Assembly: GCF_001757105.1 (NCBI RefSeq)
Contig: NZ_MDHN01000034.1
Location: 18,944-82,943 of the forward strand
Length of the DNA: 64,000 nucleotides
Source of the DNA: Alteromonas confluentis
Lineage (GTDB): Bacteria; Pseudomonadota; Gammaproteobacteria; Enterobacterales; Alteromonadaceae
Direction: 5' to 3'
Numbering within the stretch: position 1 is the first letter of the stretch; each line of letters opens with the position of its first letter. The notes beneath the pieces are model-generated. The model was not told where the DNA came from. It did no database searches and saw nothing but the letters and a program-made list of their open reading frames with translations. This document shows positions 1-9,865 of this stretch, one piece after another. The translations under genes and the position numbers were made by a program.

Positions 1-1124
1 GGGTTGTGGTCAAGATTGGCGCGGTTTTTCATGCTGCTTTGAAAGTCGTCCAGGTTTTTATTCACCTGACTCGCATTCCGTTGCCCCAGCAATGGCAGTT
101 GTTCGTTTACTATAGAAAGCATTTCTTCAGAGTAGGTCAGATTCTGACCGTTTATATCGCCAAACTGCATGCCGCGAATTGCTGATCCAATAGCAGCATC
201 AAGTTGACCCGAAATACCTTCTAACGTGGTGGTGGTTTCGGCATCGCTCTCGGCTTTAACGATAATGGCGTCGAGCTCGCCCTGAATGTCGCGTTTGGCA
301 GTAATGATGTAACTGGTGTCTTGCGCGGCGAGGGTTCTCACATCCTGGGTGAGTTCATCGATTTGTACACCAATGTTTTCCATTTGTTTCTTAATTACGC
401 CACTGAACTGCGTTGAACGATTAGATAGCGCGCGTACTTCATCTGCTACCACCGCAAACCCGCGTCCGGCCTCGCCAGCACGTGCCGCTTCAATGGCTGC
501 ATTCAATGCCAACAAGTTGGTTTGAGCCGAAATATCGTCGATATCACCCAGGGCTTTTAATACCGTAGGCATGGTGTCGTAGATGCGGTTAACTTTTTCT
601 AAAATAGTGGTGGTGCCTTCAGAAATTTGCTCAGTGGAGGCAAGAAATTTGTCCAGTGACTTTTCTGTTTCATCAGCGAAGGTGCGCATACGGTTTGAAT
701 ACATCTCACCGCTGTCAGAGTCGGCCTGGATAAGGCGTGTAATACAACCATTTTGTTCACCTACCAAGCGCTGTAAATTTAAAAATGCTTCGGTGAGTGT
801 GGTAACGGCATCGTTTTGGGTATTTAAAATGTCACCCAGATTTTTTTCGCACTCGTTGAGTATGCCTGACATGCGATCTGCCGCACTCGACAGGTCTGAA
901 TCATTAGCGGAAGAGGTAAAAACAGGTTCTGAGACGCTCGCTTCATAAGGTTCTGATGCAGTAGCAGGTTCGGATGCCGGTAATCGTGAAGATAAAAACA
1001 CTCCTGCTGCGGCAATGACAACGGCCAGATAAGTCAGACCAACAGAAACCAGAACGAGTCCCACAACGAGACTGACTATGGCTCCAATAATTGTTATGCG
1101 TGGTGTATTTGTAAGTTCGCCCAT
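1..1124 (-). CDS. Methyl-accepting chemotaxis protein, C-terminus cut by window edge
   Basis: Open minus-strand frame from ATG at 1124 to base 1 with no stop, so about 374 N-terminal residues are visible. Residues ~8-45 are two closely spaced hydrophobic segments, giving a membrane hairpin with almost no periplasmic part. A long helical region follows, with the conserved chemoreceptor tip around residues 190-225 ([16 protein letters not shown], then [15 protein letters not shown]), which in this family contacts CheA and CheW. The lack of a periplasmic ligand domain suggests it senses an internal or membrane-derived cue; that is inference. Just after the start, residues ~50-75 are rich in Ala, Ser and Glu. 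No partner chemotaxis gene is in view. Confidence 0.9.
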   Translation of the reverse strand, partial: MGELTNTPRITIIGAIVSLVVGLVLVSVGLTYLAVVIAAAGVFLSSRLPASEPATASEPYEASVSEPVFTSSANDSDLSSAADRMSGILNECEKNLGDILNTQNDAVTTLTEAFLNLQRLVGEQNGCITRLIQADSDSGEMYSNRMRTFADETEKSLDKFLASTEQISEGTTTILEKVNRIYDTMPTVLKALGDIDDISAQTNLLALNAAIEAARAGEAGRGFAVVADEVRALSNRSTQFSGVIKKQMENIGVQIDELTQDVRTLAAQDTSYIITAKRDIQGELDAIIVKAESDAETTTTLEGISGQLDAAIGSAIRGMQFGDINGQNLTYSEEMLSIVNEQLPLLGQRNASQVNKNLDDFQSSMKNRANLDHN

Positions 1125-1642
1125 ATTTAGTCTGCTACTCATCTAAATGCTTTTTTGAAGGTTCTACTGCTGCACGTTACTGGCACAATTCAAGTAATTT
1201 GAATTCATGTGCACAGATATTCCGTTAATTGCCGACATTTCGAAATTGTCTGATTTGTCGTCAGTAGTGCGTTAATTTAGTTATAGACAAGAATTTCAGT
1301 ATTGAAAGAAATGAAGAAAAAAATTTCTTATTCGTCAGGGGCGTTTTGAGGTTTATGTTTAAAACGGTTTTGGTGGAGAATTGACGTAACGTTGTTGTGT
1401 TCAATATTTTTGTAAATAGGCGATTTTGTTGAGAGTAGGCACTAACTTTTGTTTTTTGCTGGTTGATTAAGACTTACGATGTTAGGTATGGCTTTTACCC
1501 ACATTTAGAACGTACGCATACGTGTTTTTTTTGAGTTGAGCATGGTGTAAACGCGTCATACTGACCCCGAATTAATGTTATGGCGCTGCGCGTATGGCGT
1601 GTTTTTTGTCTTATGGTGGCGTTTAAATTTACTCTTTAGAGC
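1125..1642. other. Intergenic region without a gene
   Basis: About 520 AT-rich bases between the chemoreceptor start and the terminator of the TonB receptor gene. It must contain the chemoreceptor promoter, but I could not pick convincing -35/-10 elements. No supported reading frame or RNA gene was seen. Confidence 0.5.
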
Positions 1643-1673
1643 AAAAAATAAGGTCGACAAACGTCGACCTTAT
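1643..1673 (-). terminator. Rho-independent terminator of the TonB receptor gene
   Basis: Perfect 11-bp stem, arms 1648-1658 and 1663-1673, with a four-base loop. Read on the minus strand it is followed by a run of T (1643-1648). It lies 26 bases past the stop of the receptor gene. Confidence 0.85.
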
Positions 1674-1698
1674 CGTCAATTCATTCCGTTCTTAGCGA

Positions 1699-4263
1699 TT
1701 AGAATGTGTAATTTAACTTGGTGTAGTAGTAACCACCTTGCCAGTCAACAATAGAGCTTGCGCGGTAGATTGAACCACAGCACTCGTCACCCGTGGTATC
1801 TGGATCGGGGTATTCATCAAAGATATTCCGTGCACCAGCACTTAACGACAAGCTCTCGCTAATATGGTACGTCGCTTCCAGATCGAACTGTACTTCTGCA
1901 CCGTAAGTCTGAATAAACGTGCCACCATCAGCCATGTTTTCGTATTCGCCGTAGTAGTTCATACGCGCCACCAGGAGCCAGTCTTCATAGTTATGTTTAA
2001 CCGACACCACAGCGCGGGTTTCAGGCATACTGTTTTCGAAGTCGAATCTATCAGACGCGTTAAAGAAGCCTTCTGGATCAGCATCGATAGTACTGGTGTT
2101 GTAGTTCAGTGAACCCATGATGGTGGTTGCACCAATGTCCGACTCCATGTTGTATGTTGCAACAACATCTACACCTTCTGTAGTGGTATCAAACGCGTTC
2201 TGGAAGAAGAACACACCACCAATTGAAGCGGCACCCGCTACGCCAGCATTATCCAGCGCAAGGTAGCGCTCATAATCGGAAGGATCTTCTGCATCCGGGT
2301 TGTTAGACACATCTAACGTGGAAACGGAGTTCAGGCGATCTTCCAGTTCAATGTTGTAGTAATCGACTGTTAGCGTGAAGTCACCGTACTCAGCGGTTAA
2401 ACCCAGCGTAAAGTTGGTCGATTTTTCAGGCGCAAGCGGGCTTGCCCCCAAGGCTTGTGCGACGTCGCTACTGGCTGGGAATAGGCCCGTTGCTACTGGC
2501 AGACCATTAGGCAGACGAGTTGAAACGTTGGTGGTACCTTGCTGACCCGGAGTTGGGGCGCGGAAACCAGTACCGTACGATGAACGTACTGCAATTTCGT
2601 CAGTGATTTGATAAATCGCGGCAACTTTATAAACCAGTTCTGAACCGAAGTCAGAATAATCTTCATAGCGTAATGCTGCTTGGGCAAAAATCTCATCTGT
2701 GATGTCGCCAGAAACATCGGCGTACACAGCGTAAGAATCCCGGGTGTATTCACCTGAGAACTCTGGTGAGTAACCAGGGAAGCCGTTCGAACCCACACCA
2801 ACAACAGTATAAACAGGGTCATTTTCGTCGGCACAATCCAGCCCTGCTACGGTAGCGCCCAGGTCTGTAGGAACATCGCCGTTACAGAATCCCCATGGAT
2901 CAGGACCAGCATAAGGACCTGCGAAGTAAGAGTCGACTTCACCGCCAGAGATATCATACGATTCATCCAGGTAGCTTAAACCGAAAGCGAGAATGTAGTT
3001 TTCAAGATCGTAGGTAAAGTCAGCTTGTAATTGCTTTTCTTCGTTAGTCAGTGAACCCGGTTTAAAAGAAGTGGGCGACTCGTTACCCATCGACGGGTTA
3101 ACTGTGTTAGATAGGGTGTAGTCGATTTCACTCGAGCCAATACGACCACTTACATCGTAAGTCCAGTTACCGGTCATGCCTTTAACACCGCCAACAAATG
3201 AGTAGTCGGTCATGTCACCAAAGAAACGAGGCGTAAAGCCGCCAGGGAAGAATTCCAGTGGGCTCCAGACTGTACCGTCTTCAAGACGAATATCTTCAAT
3301 GGTGCCGTTGCCTGGATAGCGGTAGTAGAAAGAACCATCACCTTCAGTTTTGGAATAATTACCGAACGCATATAACTCGACTTCGTCAGTAATCGTGTAG
3401 CCTGAGTTAAAGAAGAACCGTTGACCACTGTTATTAGGTTGACCCCAAGGCTGCACCTCATCTGACCCATGTATGGCATTCGCGCTAGCCAATGCATCGG
3501 CAATATATTCATCAGATTGGTCGGTTACACAAAACCACTCTTCGCAATATTGTTCACCGCGGTAGGTCGCATCGGCATCAGTAATTTCAGCAGAAATACT
3601 CAAAAAACCATTGTCACCTAACGCAAAACCTTTGTTACCACTAATAACGAATTGATCACCGTCGCCTTCGTAGTATTGGCCCCACTCTGCAGACAATGAA
3701 CCGCCTTCGTCATTGTTCTTCAACTGAAAGTTGATAACACCGGCTATTGCATCCGAGCCGTATTGTGCTGCGGCACCGTCACGAAGTACTTCAACTGAGC
3801 CAATTGCAGCTGTTGGTATAGTTGCAAGATCTGGCCCCTGCGTACCAGAGCCGCCAATTTCCACCAGCGCGGCACGATGGCGACGCTTTGAGTTTACCAG
3901 TACAAGTGTTTTATCCGTAGGCAGACCACGCAATGTTGCCGGACGAATAAAGGTACCACCATCGGAAATAGGCTGACGAGAAAGTGAATAAGATGGAACG
4001 AGTGTTTTCATAACATCGTTCATATCGGAGAATGCAACGCCTTCCATATCTTCAGCGGTGAGAACGTCTACAGGAACCGGAGAACTGGTGACTGAACGCG
4101 GAGCACCACGTGCACCAACAACTGCGATTTTCTCCACGTTGGCATCAGATGCCGCGTCAGGAGTTTCTGTTTCTTGCGCATAAACCGATGGCGCCATTGC
4201 CATCGCTAACGTCATACCGGTTAATCCGGCATAAATTGACGCACTTAGTCTTTTTATTTTCAT
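1699..4263 (-). CDS. TonB-dependent outer-membrane receptor
   Basis: 854 residues from ATG 4263. This start is preferred over a frame opening at 4341 because it follows GGGAA and begins directly with a signal peptide (MKIKRLSAS..., cleavage near SVYAQ). After a TonB-box-like stretch (EKIAVVGARG) comes the plug domain (about 55-190, with LRGLPTDKTLVLVN and YGSDAIAGVINFQL). The rest is a 22-strand-type barrel ending in an aromatic residue (KLNYTF), as needed for barrel insertion. Several Cys pairs (CEEWFC, a CNG...DC loop, and ECCG near the C-terminus) may form external disulfides. The transported substrate cannot be read from sequence. It is divergent from a LysR gene, a plausible regulator. 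Confidence 0.93.
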   Translation of the reverse strand: MKIKRLSASIYAGLTGMTLAMAMAPSVYAQETETPDAASDANVEKIAVVGARGAPRSVTSSPVPVDVLTAEDMEGVAFSDMNDVMKTLVPSYSLSRQPISDGGTFIRPATLRGLPTDKTLVLVNSKRRHRAALVEIGGSGTQGPDLATIPTAAIGSVEVLRDGAAAQYGSDAIAGVINFQLKNNDEGGSLSAEWGQYYEGDGDQFVISGNKGFALGDNGFLSISAEITDADATYRGEQYCEEWFCVTDQSDEYIADALASANAIHGSDEVQPWGQPNNSGQRFFFNSGYTITDEVELYAFGNYSKTEGDGSFYYRYPGNGTIEDIRLEDGTVWSPLEFFPGGFTPRFFGDMTDYSFVGGVKGMTGNWTYDVSGRIGSSEIDYTLSNTVNPSMGNESPTSFKPGSLTNEEKQLQADFTYDLENYILAFGLSYLDESYDISGGEVDSYFAGPYAGPDPWGFCNGDVPTDLGATVAGLDCADENDPVYTVVGVGSNGFPGYSPEFSGEYTRDSYAVYADVSGDITDEIFAQAALRYEDYSDFGSELVYKVAAIYQITDEIAVRSSYGTGFRAPTPGQQGTTNVSTRLPNGLPVATGLFPASSDVAQALGASPLAPEKSTNFTLGLTAEYGDFTLTVDYYNIELEDRLNSVSTLDVSNNPDAEDPSDYERYLALDNAGVAGAASIGGVFFFQNAFDTTTEGVDVVATYNMESDIGATTIMGSLNYNTSTIDADPEGFFNASDRFDFENSMPETRAVVSVKHNYEDWLLVARMNYYGEYENMADGGTFIQTYGAEVQFDLEATYHISESLSLSAGARNIFDEYPDPDTTGDECCGSIYRASSIVDWQGGYYYTKLNYTF

Positions 4264-4727
4264 GTGTGTGTTCCCAGATTTTATTGCCTGATTACTTTTC
4301 TGTTTTAGGGCGCCGTTCCGGGAGTCGGTCATTGCGCCCAACCTTGGCTCACAGCAGCACCATTTGGATGCAATCAGTTGCAGACAGCGATGTGATGCTG
4401 CTTACTGCTGTGTAAAACCAGACTAAAAAATCGCGACTACTTCTAGGAAGAAAAAAGAATATTGAGGGCTATCGTAAAAATATTGAGCTAACTAAAAATC
4501 TTATATAAAACAGCGACTAATTAATGATCGCTGGTTTTGAAAAAAGTTTTCAGAGCGACACCAATAACGAAAAGTTAACAATTTACATCTGTCTATATCC
4601 CAGTTGGTGGCATGTAAGTTGCTGAACTATAAGTAAATATGAATGGTCACTTTTTGTCTAACATGGAGTTAAACAAATAGGAGATGGCAAGGCGGTTTGT
4701 TTTTAGTCAGGTGTAAATAGGCACGTC
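4264..4727. other. Divergent intergenic region, TonB receptor / lysR
   Basis: 464 AT-rich bases holding both divergent promoters. The only structure I can point to is the dyad at 4511-4533, listed separately. Short frames here have no ribosome binding site or recognisable product. Confidence 0.5.
4511..4533. promoter_or_regulatory. Candidate LysR-type operator dyad
   Basis: Perfect 6-bp arms CAGCGA and TCGCTG separated by an 11-bp AT-rich spacer, within the size range of LysR-family binding sites. It is about 195 bp from the lysR start and 250 bp from the TonB receptor start. Function is inferred only from position and symmetry. Confidence 0.3.
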
Positions 4728-5702
4728 ATGAATTCTAAGCAATTACAGTATTTTCTGACCACACTACAAAAAGGAAGTATAGCGGCTGCAGCGAGAGAAC
4801 TGGATATTGCGCAGCCTGCCATTAGCCAACAACTGGCAAAGCTCGAACGCGAAATGGGCGTTTCTCTGTTACGCCGAAGTTTTAAAGGGGTATCGTTAAC
4901 TGAAGCCGGGGAGTTGTTTGCCACCCATGCTCGGCGGCTGGTGGATGACATCAACGCTGCAAAAGCCGAATTACAACATCTGATTGCTGAGCAATCTGGC
5001 GTTATCAGGGTAGGTATGTTGGCGTCTATGAGCAATGTGTTGTCTATGTCGCTACTTTCTGAAGTAAAACGGTCAGCCAGTAAACTTAAATTGGATATCA
5101 GCACTGGCCCGTCGTATTCGGTAAAGAGCTGGTTGGAATCAAATCAAGTAGATATCGCGATTACTTATGAACAGGATCTTGATCCTAAGTTGATGGTCTG
5201 TGAGCCACTCATTGAGGAATACATGCATTTGGTGGTGGGTATCAATGAGCAATCCGATACTTACCAGAAGCTTAAACATCGCGATGCGATTAAGTTTTGG
5301 GAATTAAGCCAATTTGAGCTTCTCACGCCAGGAGATCGTGATGCACTCGGTAAACTGATTCATGAATATGAGCATATTACCGGCGTGGCGTTGTGCCACA
5401 ATACAGCTTATTCCGGTCATTTAATGACCGGCTTACGCCAACTCTTACAAGGCGAAGGGGCAATGATATTACCAACATCCGCCATTTTTCACTTAGAAGA
5501 AAGCGGGTTAGTGAAAGCGCTAAAAATTGAAGAGCCTGAAATGCGTCGAACCGTAACAATGGCAACAAATCGGAGTGCGTCATTAACCGATGCGAACTTG
5601 AAGATGCAGGAAGTCATTAGACGCGTGACAGCGATGGAGCAGAAGCTTCAGCATTGGCGAGGAGACTTAAAATGCCGTCAGCCTGCCATTGCTTGTGTCT
5701 GA
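4728..5702 (+). CDS. LysR-family transcriptional regulator
   Basis: 324 residues, usual length for the family. The N-terminal winged helix-turn-helix is clear (about 1-65: QLQYFLTTLQKGSIAAAAREL, then AQPAISQQLAKLE and LLRRSFKGVSLTEAG). A linker helix and a periplasmic-binding-protein-like effector domain (about 90-300) follow. The opening MNSKQLQYF and the LRRS segment resemble the NAC/CynR-like side of the family, but the effector is unknown. AGG seven bases before the ATG supports the start. It is divergent from the TonB receptor and may control it. Its 3' end overlaps the convergent 5678-6427 gene by 25 bp. Confidence 0.92.
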   Translation: MNSKQLQYFLTTLQKGSIAAAARELDIAQPAISQQLAKLEREMGVSLLRRSFKGVSLTEAGELFATHARRLVDDINAAKAELQHLIAEQSGVIRVGMLASMSNVLSMSLLSEVKRSASKLKLDISTGPSYSVKSWLESNQVDIAITYEQDLDPKLMVCEPLIEEYMHLVVGINEQSDTYQKLKHRDAIKFWELSQFELLTPGDRDALGKLIHEYEHITGVALCHNTAYSGHLMTGLRQLLQGEGAMILPTSAIFHLEESGLVKALKIEEPEMRRTVTMATNRSASLTDANLKMQEVIRRVTAMEQKLQHWRGDLKCRQPAIACV

Positions 5703-6427
5703 ACGGTTTCTGGTGATACTTCCTGCTCAGGTAGTCTGATATCAATACAAACGGGCAAGTGGTCTGAGAGCAGGCGAGTTTGTTGATTCTTAAGTCGCTT
5801 CACCCTTCGGGTTTTTATATTCGGCGAAGTCCATACTCTGTCTAGAGAGAAGATAGGGAAGTTGCTAGGAAATGTAGCGCCTACTTTGTGTTGAATCAGA
5901 ACCTCGTCAATCGCTTTGAATGCCTTGGTGAAAAACTGCCATTCGTTGAAATCACCGGCGAGCACCAAGGGCACTGGGCGGTCTGTAATACGTTTTTCAA
6001 TATATTCGTGAAGTTTGGCGAACTGCGAGCGACGCTCCTGTTTTTTTAGTCCTTTATGCGTATTAATAACGGTAAGCGGGCCAGACGGTGTCAGCAGCTC
6101 AACGGCCTGAACATTCCGCGGTTGAAAACCATCCATGCTTACATCCAGCGTTTCGTTACTAATAACCGGGAAACGCGTGAGTACGGCGTTACCGTACCAC
6201 CCGCTTTCAAGTTCAATGGCTGGTGAGGGAACTAACTCAAATACTTGGCTGGCACATATATCTCGCACATCAGTGCTGATATCCCGGTGTTCAGGACGGG
6301 TATCCATTTCCTGAAGCAATACGATATCTGCGCCAATCTCAGCCAGGTAACTTCCTATTCTGCGATAGTCATGCTTATTATCTCTTCCCACACCGCTATG
6401 AATGTTATAGGTAACTATGCGACACAT
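5678..6427 (-). CDS. Endonuclease/exonuclease/phosphatase family protein
   Basis: 249 residues forming one complete EEP-fold domain. The metal and catalytic motifs are present in order: YNIHSG near 7-12, the metal-binding QEMD near 40, NTHKG near 122, GDFNEW near 158, and SDHLPV near 220. Members hydrolyse phosphodiesters in DNA, phospholipids or small molecules. No signal peptide is evident. Its start overlaps the end of the upstream phospholipase D-like gene by 13 bp, so the two are translationally coupled. This favours a lipid or membrane-linked substrate over a DNA-repair role, though that is inference. Confidence 0.9.
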   Translation of the reverse strand: MCRIVTYNIHSGVGRDNKHDYRRIGSYLAEIGADIVLLQEMDTRPEHRDISTDVRDICASQVFELVPSPAIELESGWYGNAVLTRFPVISNETLDVSMDGFQPRNVQAVELLTPSGPLTVINTHKGLKKQERRSQFAKLHEYIEKRITDRPVPLVLAGDFNEWQFFTKAFKAIDEVLIQHKVGATFPSNFPIFSLDRVWTSPNIKTRRVKRLKNQQTRLLSDHLPVCIDIRLPEQEVSPETVQTQAMAG

Positions 6428-8613
6428 TCTTCACCCTTAGTTTTATCTACTTGCTGCTGCTTACGAGCCTGATAAGACTTTGCCAGTTTTTGTGACCCCC
6501 AAATCATCAGGCCCCACAAAACGATACCGCCGACAAGGTAGCTGATGGTCTCAGGAGACGGGTTGCGGAAAATTTGCGTGATGGAATCTCCCACCAAACC
6601 TTTAGCAATCATGGGTGGAAACATACCAAGGAAGGTACCTACCAAAAATTGCATTAGGCCGATGGACGATATCCCAGCGACTAAATTCACTAAACTAAAC
6701 GGTGCAATAGGCAGCATGCGAATGGCTGCAACCCCAACGATACCGCTGGTTTTCAACTTGGCATCTACCGCTTCAACTTTGGGACCGCCGATTTTTCGCA
6801 GGCCAGCGTTACCGGCTACTTTACCTACACCGAACATACTGGCTGAACTGAGGAGCGCACCGAGGATGCCATACAGCGGCCCCCAAATAGGACCAAATAT
6901 GGCTGAAACCGCCAAGGACATAACGGTAACGGGAAAGAAGAAGAATCCGCCGACTACGTAAACCATCAGTACGGTAGGCAGGGCAAAATACGTACCCCGA
7001 CTTTCTTCTAGGAAAGCGTTGATATTGTCGGTAGACAGCCACGGAATGAAGTGGCTGGCGATGACCAAAGCCGCAGCTAACGCGGCAATCACCATCACGC
7101 CGATGCCAATCATTATCGTACGACGACGAGGGTTACGTATTGGCATGGCTTCACCGCCTAAAGTTGGTAGAGGAGGGATGAGCGGTTCTTCAGGGTCGGA
7201 TAAACGAGAAAAGAAGTTTTGCCCGGTTTCCTGATCAGTGAAGATTTCATCATGTACCTGCGTAAGCACATAACCATGAGCAAGTTGGCCTTCCATCAAG
7301 GCCCTTACCGGATTAGGTTCTTCCATAAGCGCTGCAACCTGATCAACAGTACGTCCGGTATGTTCAGCCAATAGATCGTTGCGGATACGAGCCACTTCAC
7401 GGCGGTTCTCTTCATTGTTACCAAACAGCACCATATCAATTTCGGTGTCCAGTGACATTGAACGGTTGCTGATGTTCGACGACCCAATCACTGCGTAGCT
7501 ATCATCGATAGTCATCACTTTGGAGTGGATACGTTTGGTTGCGTGTTGGCCGTGTTCGTCTGTGATTGAAGAATAGGTCATCACCACACGCTCAGGGTCG
7601 ACGCCTTTCTCTAAGATTTTCTTAAATTCAATACGGCCAGCCCAGAACGCCTCGCATTCAAACTTACCCTTAGGCTCGTAAGAACTCACGATCACGACGT
7701 GTAAATCTGGCTTTTCTTTCATGCGACGGTTCAACGCCTCCGCAATTTCTTGCCGCGAAGTGAACTGGTTTTCGATATAAATGATGCGCTCGGCTTCGGA
7801 AATAAGATCCAGCAGCATGTGGCGCACTTCCTGAACAGGCTCTACCTCGTCCATAAAGGGAATGGTGCGGGCAAGCGCACAGTCAACTTTGCGGAACCAT
7901 GGCTCAAAATCTTCTGGCCATGCTTCGGGAAGGGGAGCGTCGATGTCCGTTTTCGCATCTTCACGAATAGTAATAGGCTTTTCTTCTGCAACACGTAGCC
8001 AACGCCAGCGTACTAATTCGCTAAACCGCGCAACCACAGGCCCCGCAGAGACAATTTGAACATCGTGAAGAGGCGTATAAGGGCCATCAGGTCCGTTACG
8101 TTCTTCACTTTCAATGGGATGGTCGCGGGTGTCCCAGCGATTGGTGGAAATGTCCATGCCGCCAGAAAAAACCAATTCATCATCAATGACGATGATTTTC
8201 TGGTGCTGACTGCCTCCCATGGGGATGGTGTCATCTAATTCCGTAAGCACGTTATCGGGCGTTTTCTCGTCCCAGACTTCTTTTGCCCACATTTCTCGTT
8301 GAGCAAAAAACGCCAGCGATGAATCCCAGCGTAATAGATAAATTTTCATGTCCGGGTTTTGCTCAGCTTTCCACGCGAGCAAGTCACTCACTACCGAAGG
8401 CGCTTCTGAATTTGCTTCATCTTCGCCACGGAGTAATCGTATGCGGCTATCGATATCCCAGCCGACAATAAAGATGCTGTGTTTAGCCTTCAAAATGGCA
8501 GAGTGAAGAGCTTTGTAGTAGTTACCACAGTCAATCAGTGGGGTTGCAAAGCTCGCCTGACTGGTTGCCCAGCAGTTTTCTCCCTGCTTGAATATCGAGT
8601 TAGTTGCTGACAT
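6415..8613 (-). CDS. Phospholipase D-like protein fused to a VTT/TVP38 (DedA-like) membrane domain
   Basis: 732 residues after an excellent ribosome site (GAGGAGGAAC). The N-terminal ~480 residues carry two phospholipase D HKD motifs: HQKIIVIDDELVFSGG near 137 and HSKVMTIDDSYAVIGSSN near 365. This is the arrangement of cardiolipin synthases and PLD transphosphatidylases. From about residue 515 there is a polytopic domain of the VTT/TVP38/TMEM64 type (GPIWGPLYGILGALLSS; IRMLPIAPFSLVNLVAGIS), a family now associated with lipid transport or scrambling. The fusion suggests that lipid headgroup chemistry and transbilayer movement are combined in one protein (inference). It ends in a charged tail and overlaps the EEP gene. 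Confidence 0.92.
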   Translation of the reverse strand: MSATNSIFKQGENCWATSQASFATPLIDCGNYYKALHSAILKAKHSIFIVGWDIDSRIRLLRGEDEANSEAPSVVSDLLAWKAEQNPDMKIYLLRWDSSLAFFAQREMWAKEVWDEKTPDNVLTELDDTIPMGGSQHQKIIVIDDELVFSGGMDISTNRWDTRDHPIESEERNGPDGPYTPLHDVQIVSAGPVVARFSELVRWRWLRVAEEKPITIREDAKTDIDAPLPEAWPEDFEPWFRKVDCALARTIPFMDEVEPVQEVRHMLLDLISEAERIIYIENQFTSRQEIAEALNRRMKEKPDLHVVIVSSYEPKGKFECEAFWAGRIEFKKILEKGVDPERVVMTYSSITDEHGQHATKRIHSKVMTIDDSYAVIGSSNISNRSMSLDTEIDMVLFGNNEENRREVARIRNDLLAEHTGRTVDQVAALMEEPNPVRALMEGQLAHGYVLTQVHDEIFTDQETGQNFFSRLSDPEEPLIPPLPTLGGEAMPIRNPRRRTIMIGIGVMVIAALAAALVIASHFIPWLSTDNINAFLEESRGTYFALPTVLMVYVVGGFFFFPVTVMSLAVSAIFGPIWGPLYGILGALLSSASMFGVGKVAGNAGLRKIGGPKVEAVDAKLKTSGIVGVAAIRMLPIAPFSLVNLVAGISSIGLMQFLVGTFLGMFPPMIAKGLVGDSITQIFRNPSPETISYLVGGIVLWGLMIWGSQKLAKSYQARKQQQVDKTKGEECVA

Positions 8614-8883
8614 TGTTCCTCCTCATGCCAACCCGGAATGAGTGTTTCAATTACAAATGAGTGAAAGGTTGCAGAATATGTTCCAGTTTCGAAACCGCGC
8701 GAGCTAATTGTAAGTTGCTGAATTACCGTGACTAAATTCTTTTCAAAGAAGTGTGCAGTGTGAGCCAATCCTGTACACAAGGAAACTTTTCTGCAGCGTT
8801 TGTAGATTTTGCTTACTGAAATTGTATCAGTCTAATTAATGGAAGACGGGCAAAGCGTGGGAAGGTTAATTGCGGTTAAAACG
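8614..8883. other. Intergenic region, nothing recognised
   Basis: Upstream region of the phospholipase D-VTT gene, which should include its promoter. No gene, repeat or convincing structured RNA was seen before the terminator at 8881-8911. Confidence 0.4.
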
Positions 8884-8911
8884 AAAATAGGCCAGCGATG
8901 CTGACCTATTT
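8881..8911 (-). terminator. Terminator of the small beta-barrel gene
   Basis: Twelve-base arms 8885-8896 and 8900-8911 around a three-base loop. The single non-Watson-Crick position is a G-U pair in minus-strand RNA. A short T run follows on the minus strand. Confidence 0.8.
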
Positions 8912-8921
8912 AATTCTACTA

Positions 8922-9512
8922 TTAGAACCGGTACTCAACACCGACACTTGCCTGATTCAGATCTGTGTCGAAATCGGTATCACTGAAATTATCCGCCAAC
9001 TCTCCGGCGTCTAAATCAGCGTCATACACGGTGTATTCAGCATTTACCAGGAAGTTCTTAGTAATGTTGTAGGATAAGCCGGCGCCAATGAAGAGGCTTT
9101 CGTCATCATAGCTGCCAGAAACGCCACCGACGTTGTAGTCTGACTCCCACCACAGTTGCCCTGCTTTGGCATACACAGAGAAACGATTAGTTATTGGCAA
9201 AATACCCTTCACGGCTGTTGTGTAACCGTCTGAGTCTGCCCGCGACAGGTTGTTACCATAATCACCGAAGTCAATGTAAGAGCCTTCGACAGCGATGTAG
9301 CGGTTAAATCGATAGCCGACTAAACCCTGCCAAACATCATTGTCATCGTCGAAATCATCGTGGCCATCTACGTTCAGATAACCGTAGTTACCGCCAACAT
9401 AAAAGCCGGCGTCGTCTTGCCAAGGCGTATCCAAAGATTGTGCCTGAGAGCCGAAAGTAGCCAGAGAAGTGAGTGCAGCGATACCCGCGATTGCTTTTAA
9501 TGAAATTTTCAT
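8922..9512 (-). CDS. Small outer-membrane beta-barrel protein (OmpA/porin-like)
   Basis: 196 residues with a signal peptide (MKISLKAIAGIAALTSLATFGSQAQS). The mature part alternates aromatic and small residues as in eight-stranded barrels (GFYVGGNYGYLN, RYIAVEGSYIDFGDYG, VYAKAGQLWWESDY, SLFIGAGLSYNITKNFLVNAEYTVYD) and ends VGVEYRF with terminal Phe, the barrel-assembly signal. It fits the OMP_b-brl/OmpA-like N-terminal domain without a peptidoglycan-binding domain. Acidic loops (DGHDDFDDDND) face outward. AGGAC lies just upstream. It stands alone with its own terminator. The specific role is unknown. Confidence 0.88.
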   Translation of the reverse strand: MKISLKAIAGIAALTSLATFGSQAQSLDTPWQDDAGFYVGGNYGYLNVDGHDDFDDDNDVWQGLVGYRFNRYIAVEGSYIDFGDYGNNLSRADSDGYTTAVKGILPITNRFSVYAKAGQLWWESDYNVGGVSGSYDDESLFIGAGLSYNITKNFLVNAEYTVYDADLDAGELADNFSDTDFDTDLNQASVGVEYRF

Positions 9513-9865
9513 TATCTATGTCCTCAAAATGAATGTAGCAGAAGGAATGCGCTGTAGTGATCCCGGAAAAAATAAGAAGGATCAGAGAATGTCGTTAAGG
9601 CAAAAAGCGCAATCCAGTATCGCTTAAACAGCATCAAGTACTGTGCCATACATTGGTGTATGTAAAATGAACGGTTTTAACCGTAAAACAGTACTTTTTG
9701 TCTGCTTTGTGAACACTTGCGGTATTTCTAATGAAACTGCTTCAAACCAGATTGTATCTATTACAGGGAAAGTGCTTTCGTATTTGAAACAAATCTGCCA
9801 TTGCTTTATTTTTCTAATCCAGATGATGCAGAATGCCCATTTACCAAATCACGGACGACCTGCCC
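9513..9865. other. Intergenic region with a short dyad
   Basis: About 350 bases between divergent genes. The frame opening at 9643 overlaps the hydrolase start and has no family features, so it is not called. A small perfect dyad (ACGGTT, two bases, AACCGT) lies at 9671-9684 and could be an operator; nothing else supports it. Confidence 0.4.

Noticed and set aside
5678..5702. LysR/EEP overlap as a sign of frameshift
   Set aside because: Both proteins are full length with complete motifs; a short tail-to-tail overlap is enough explanation.
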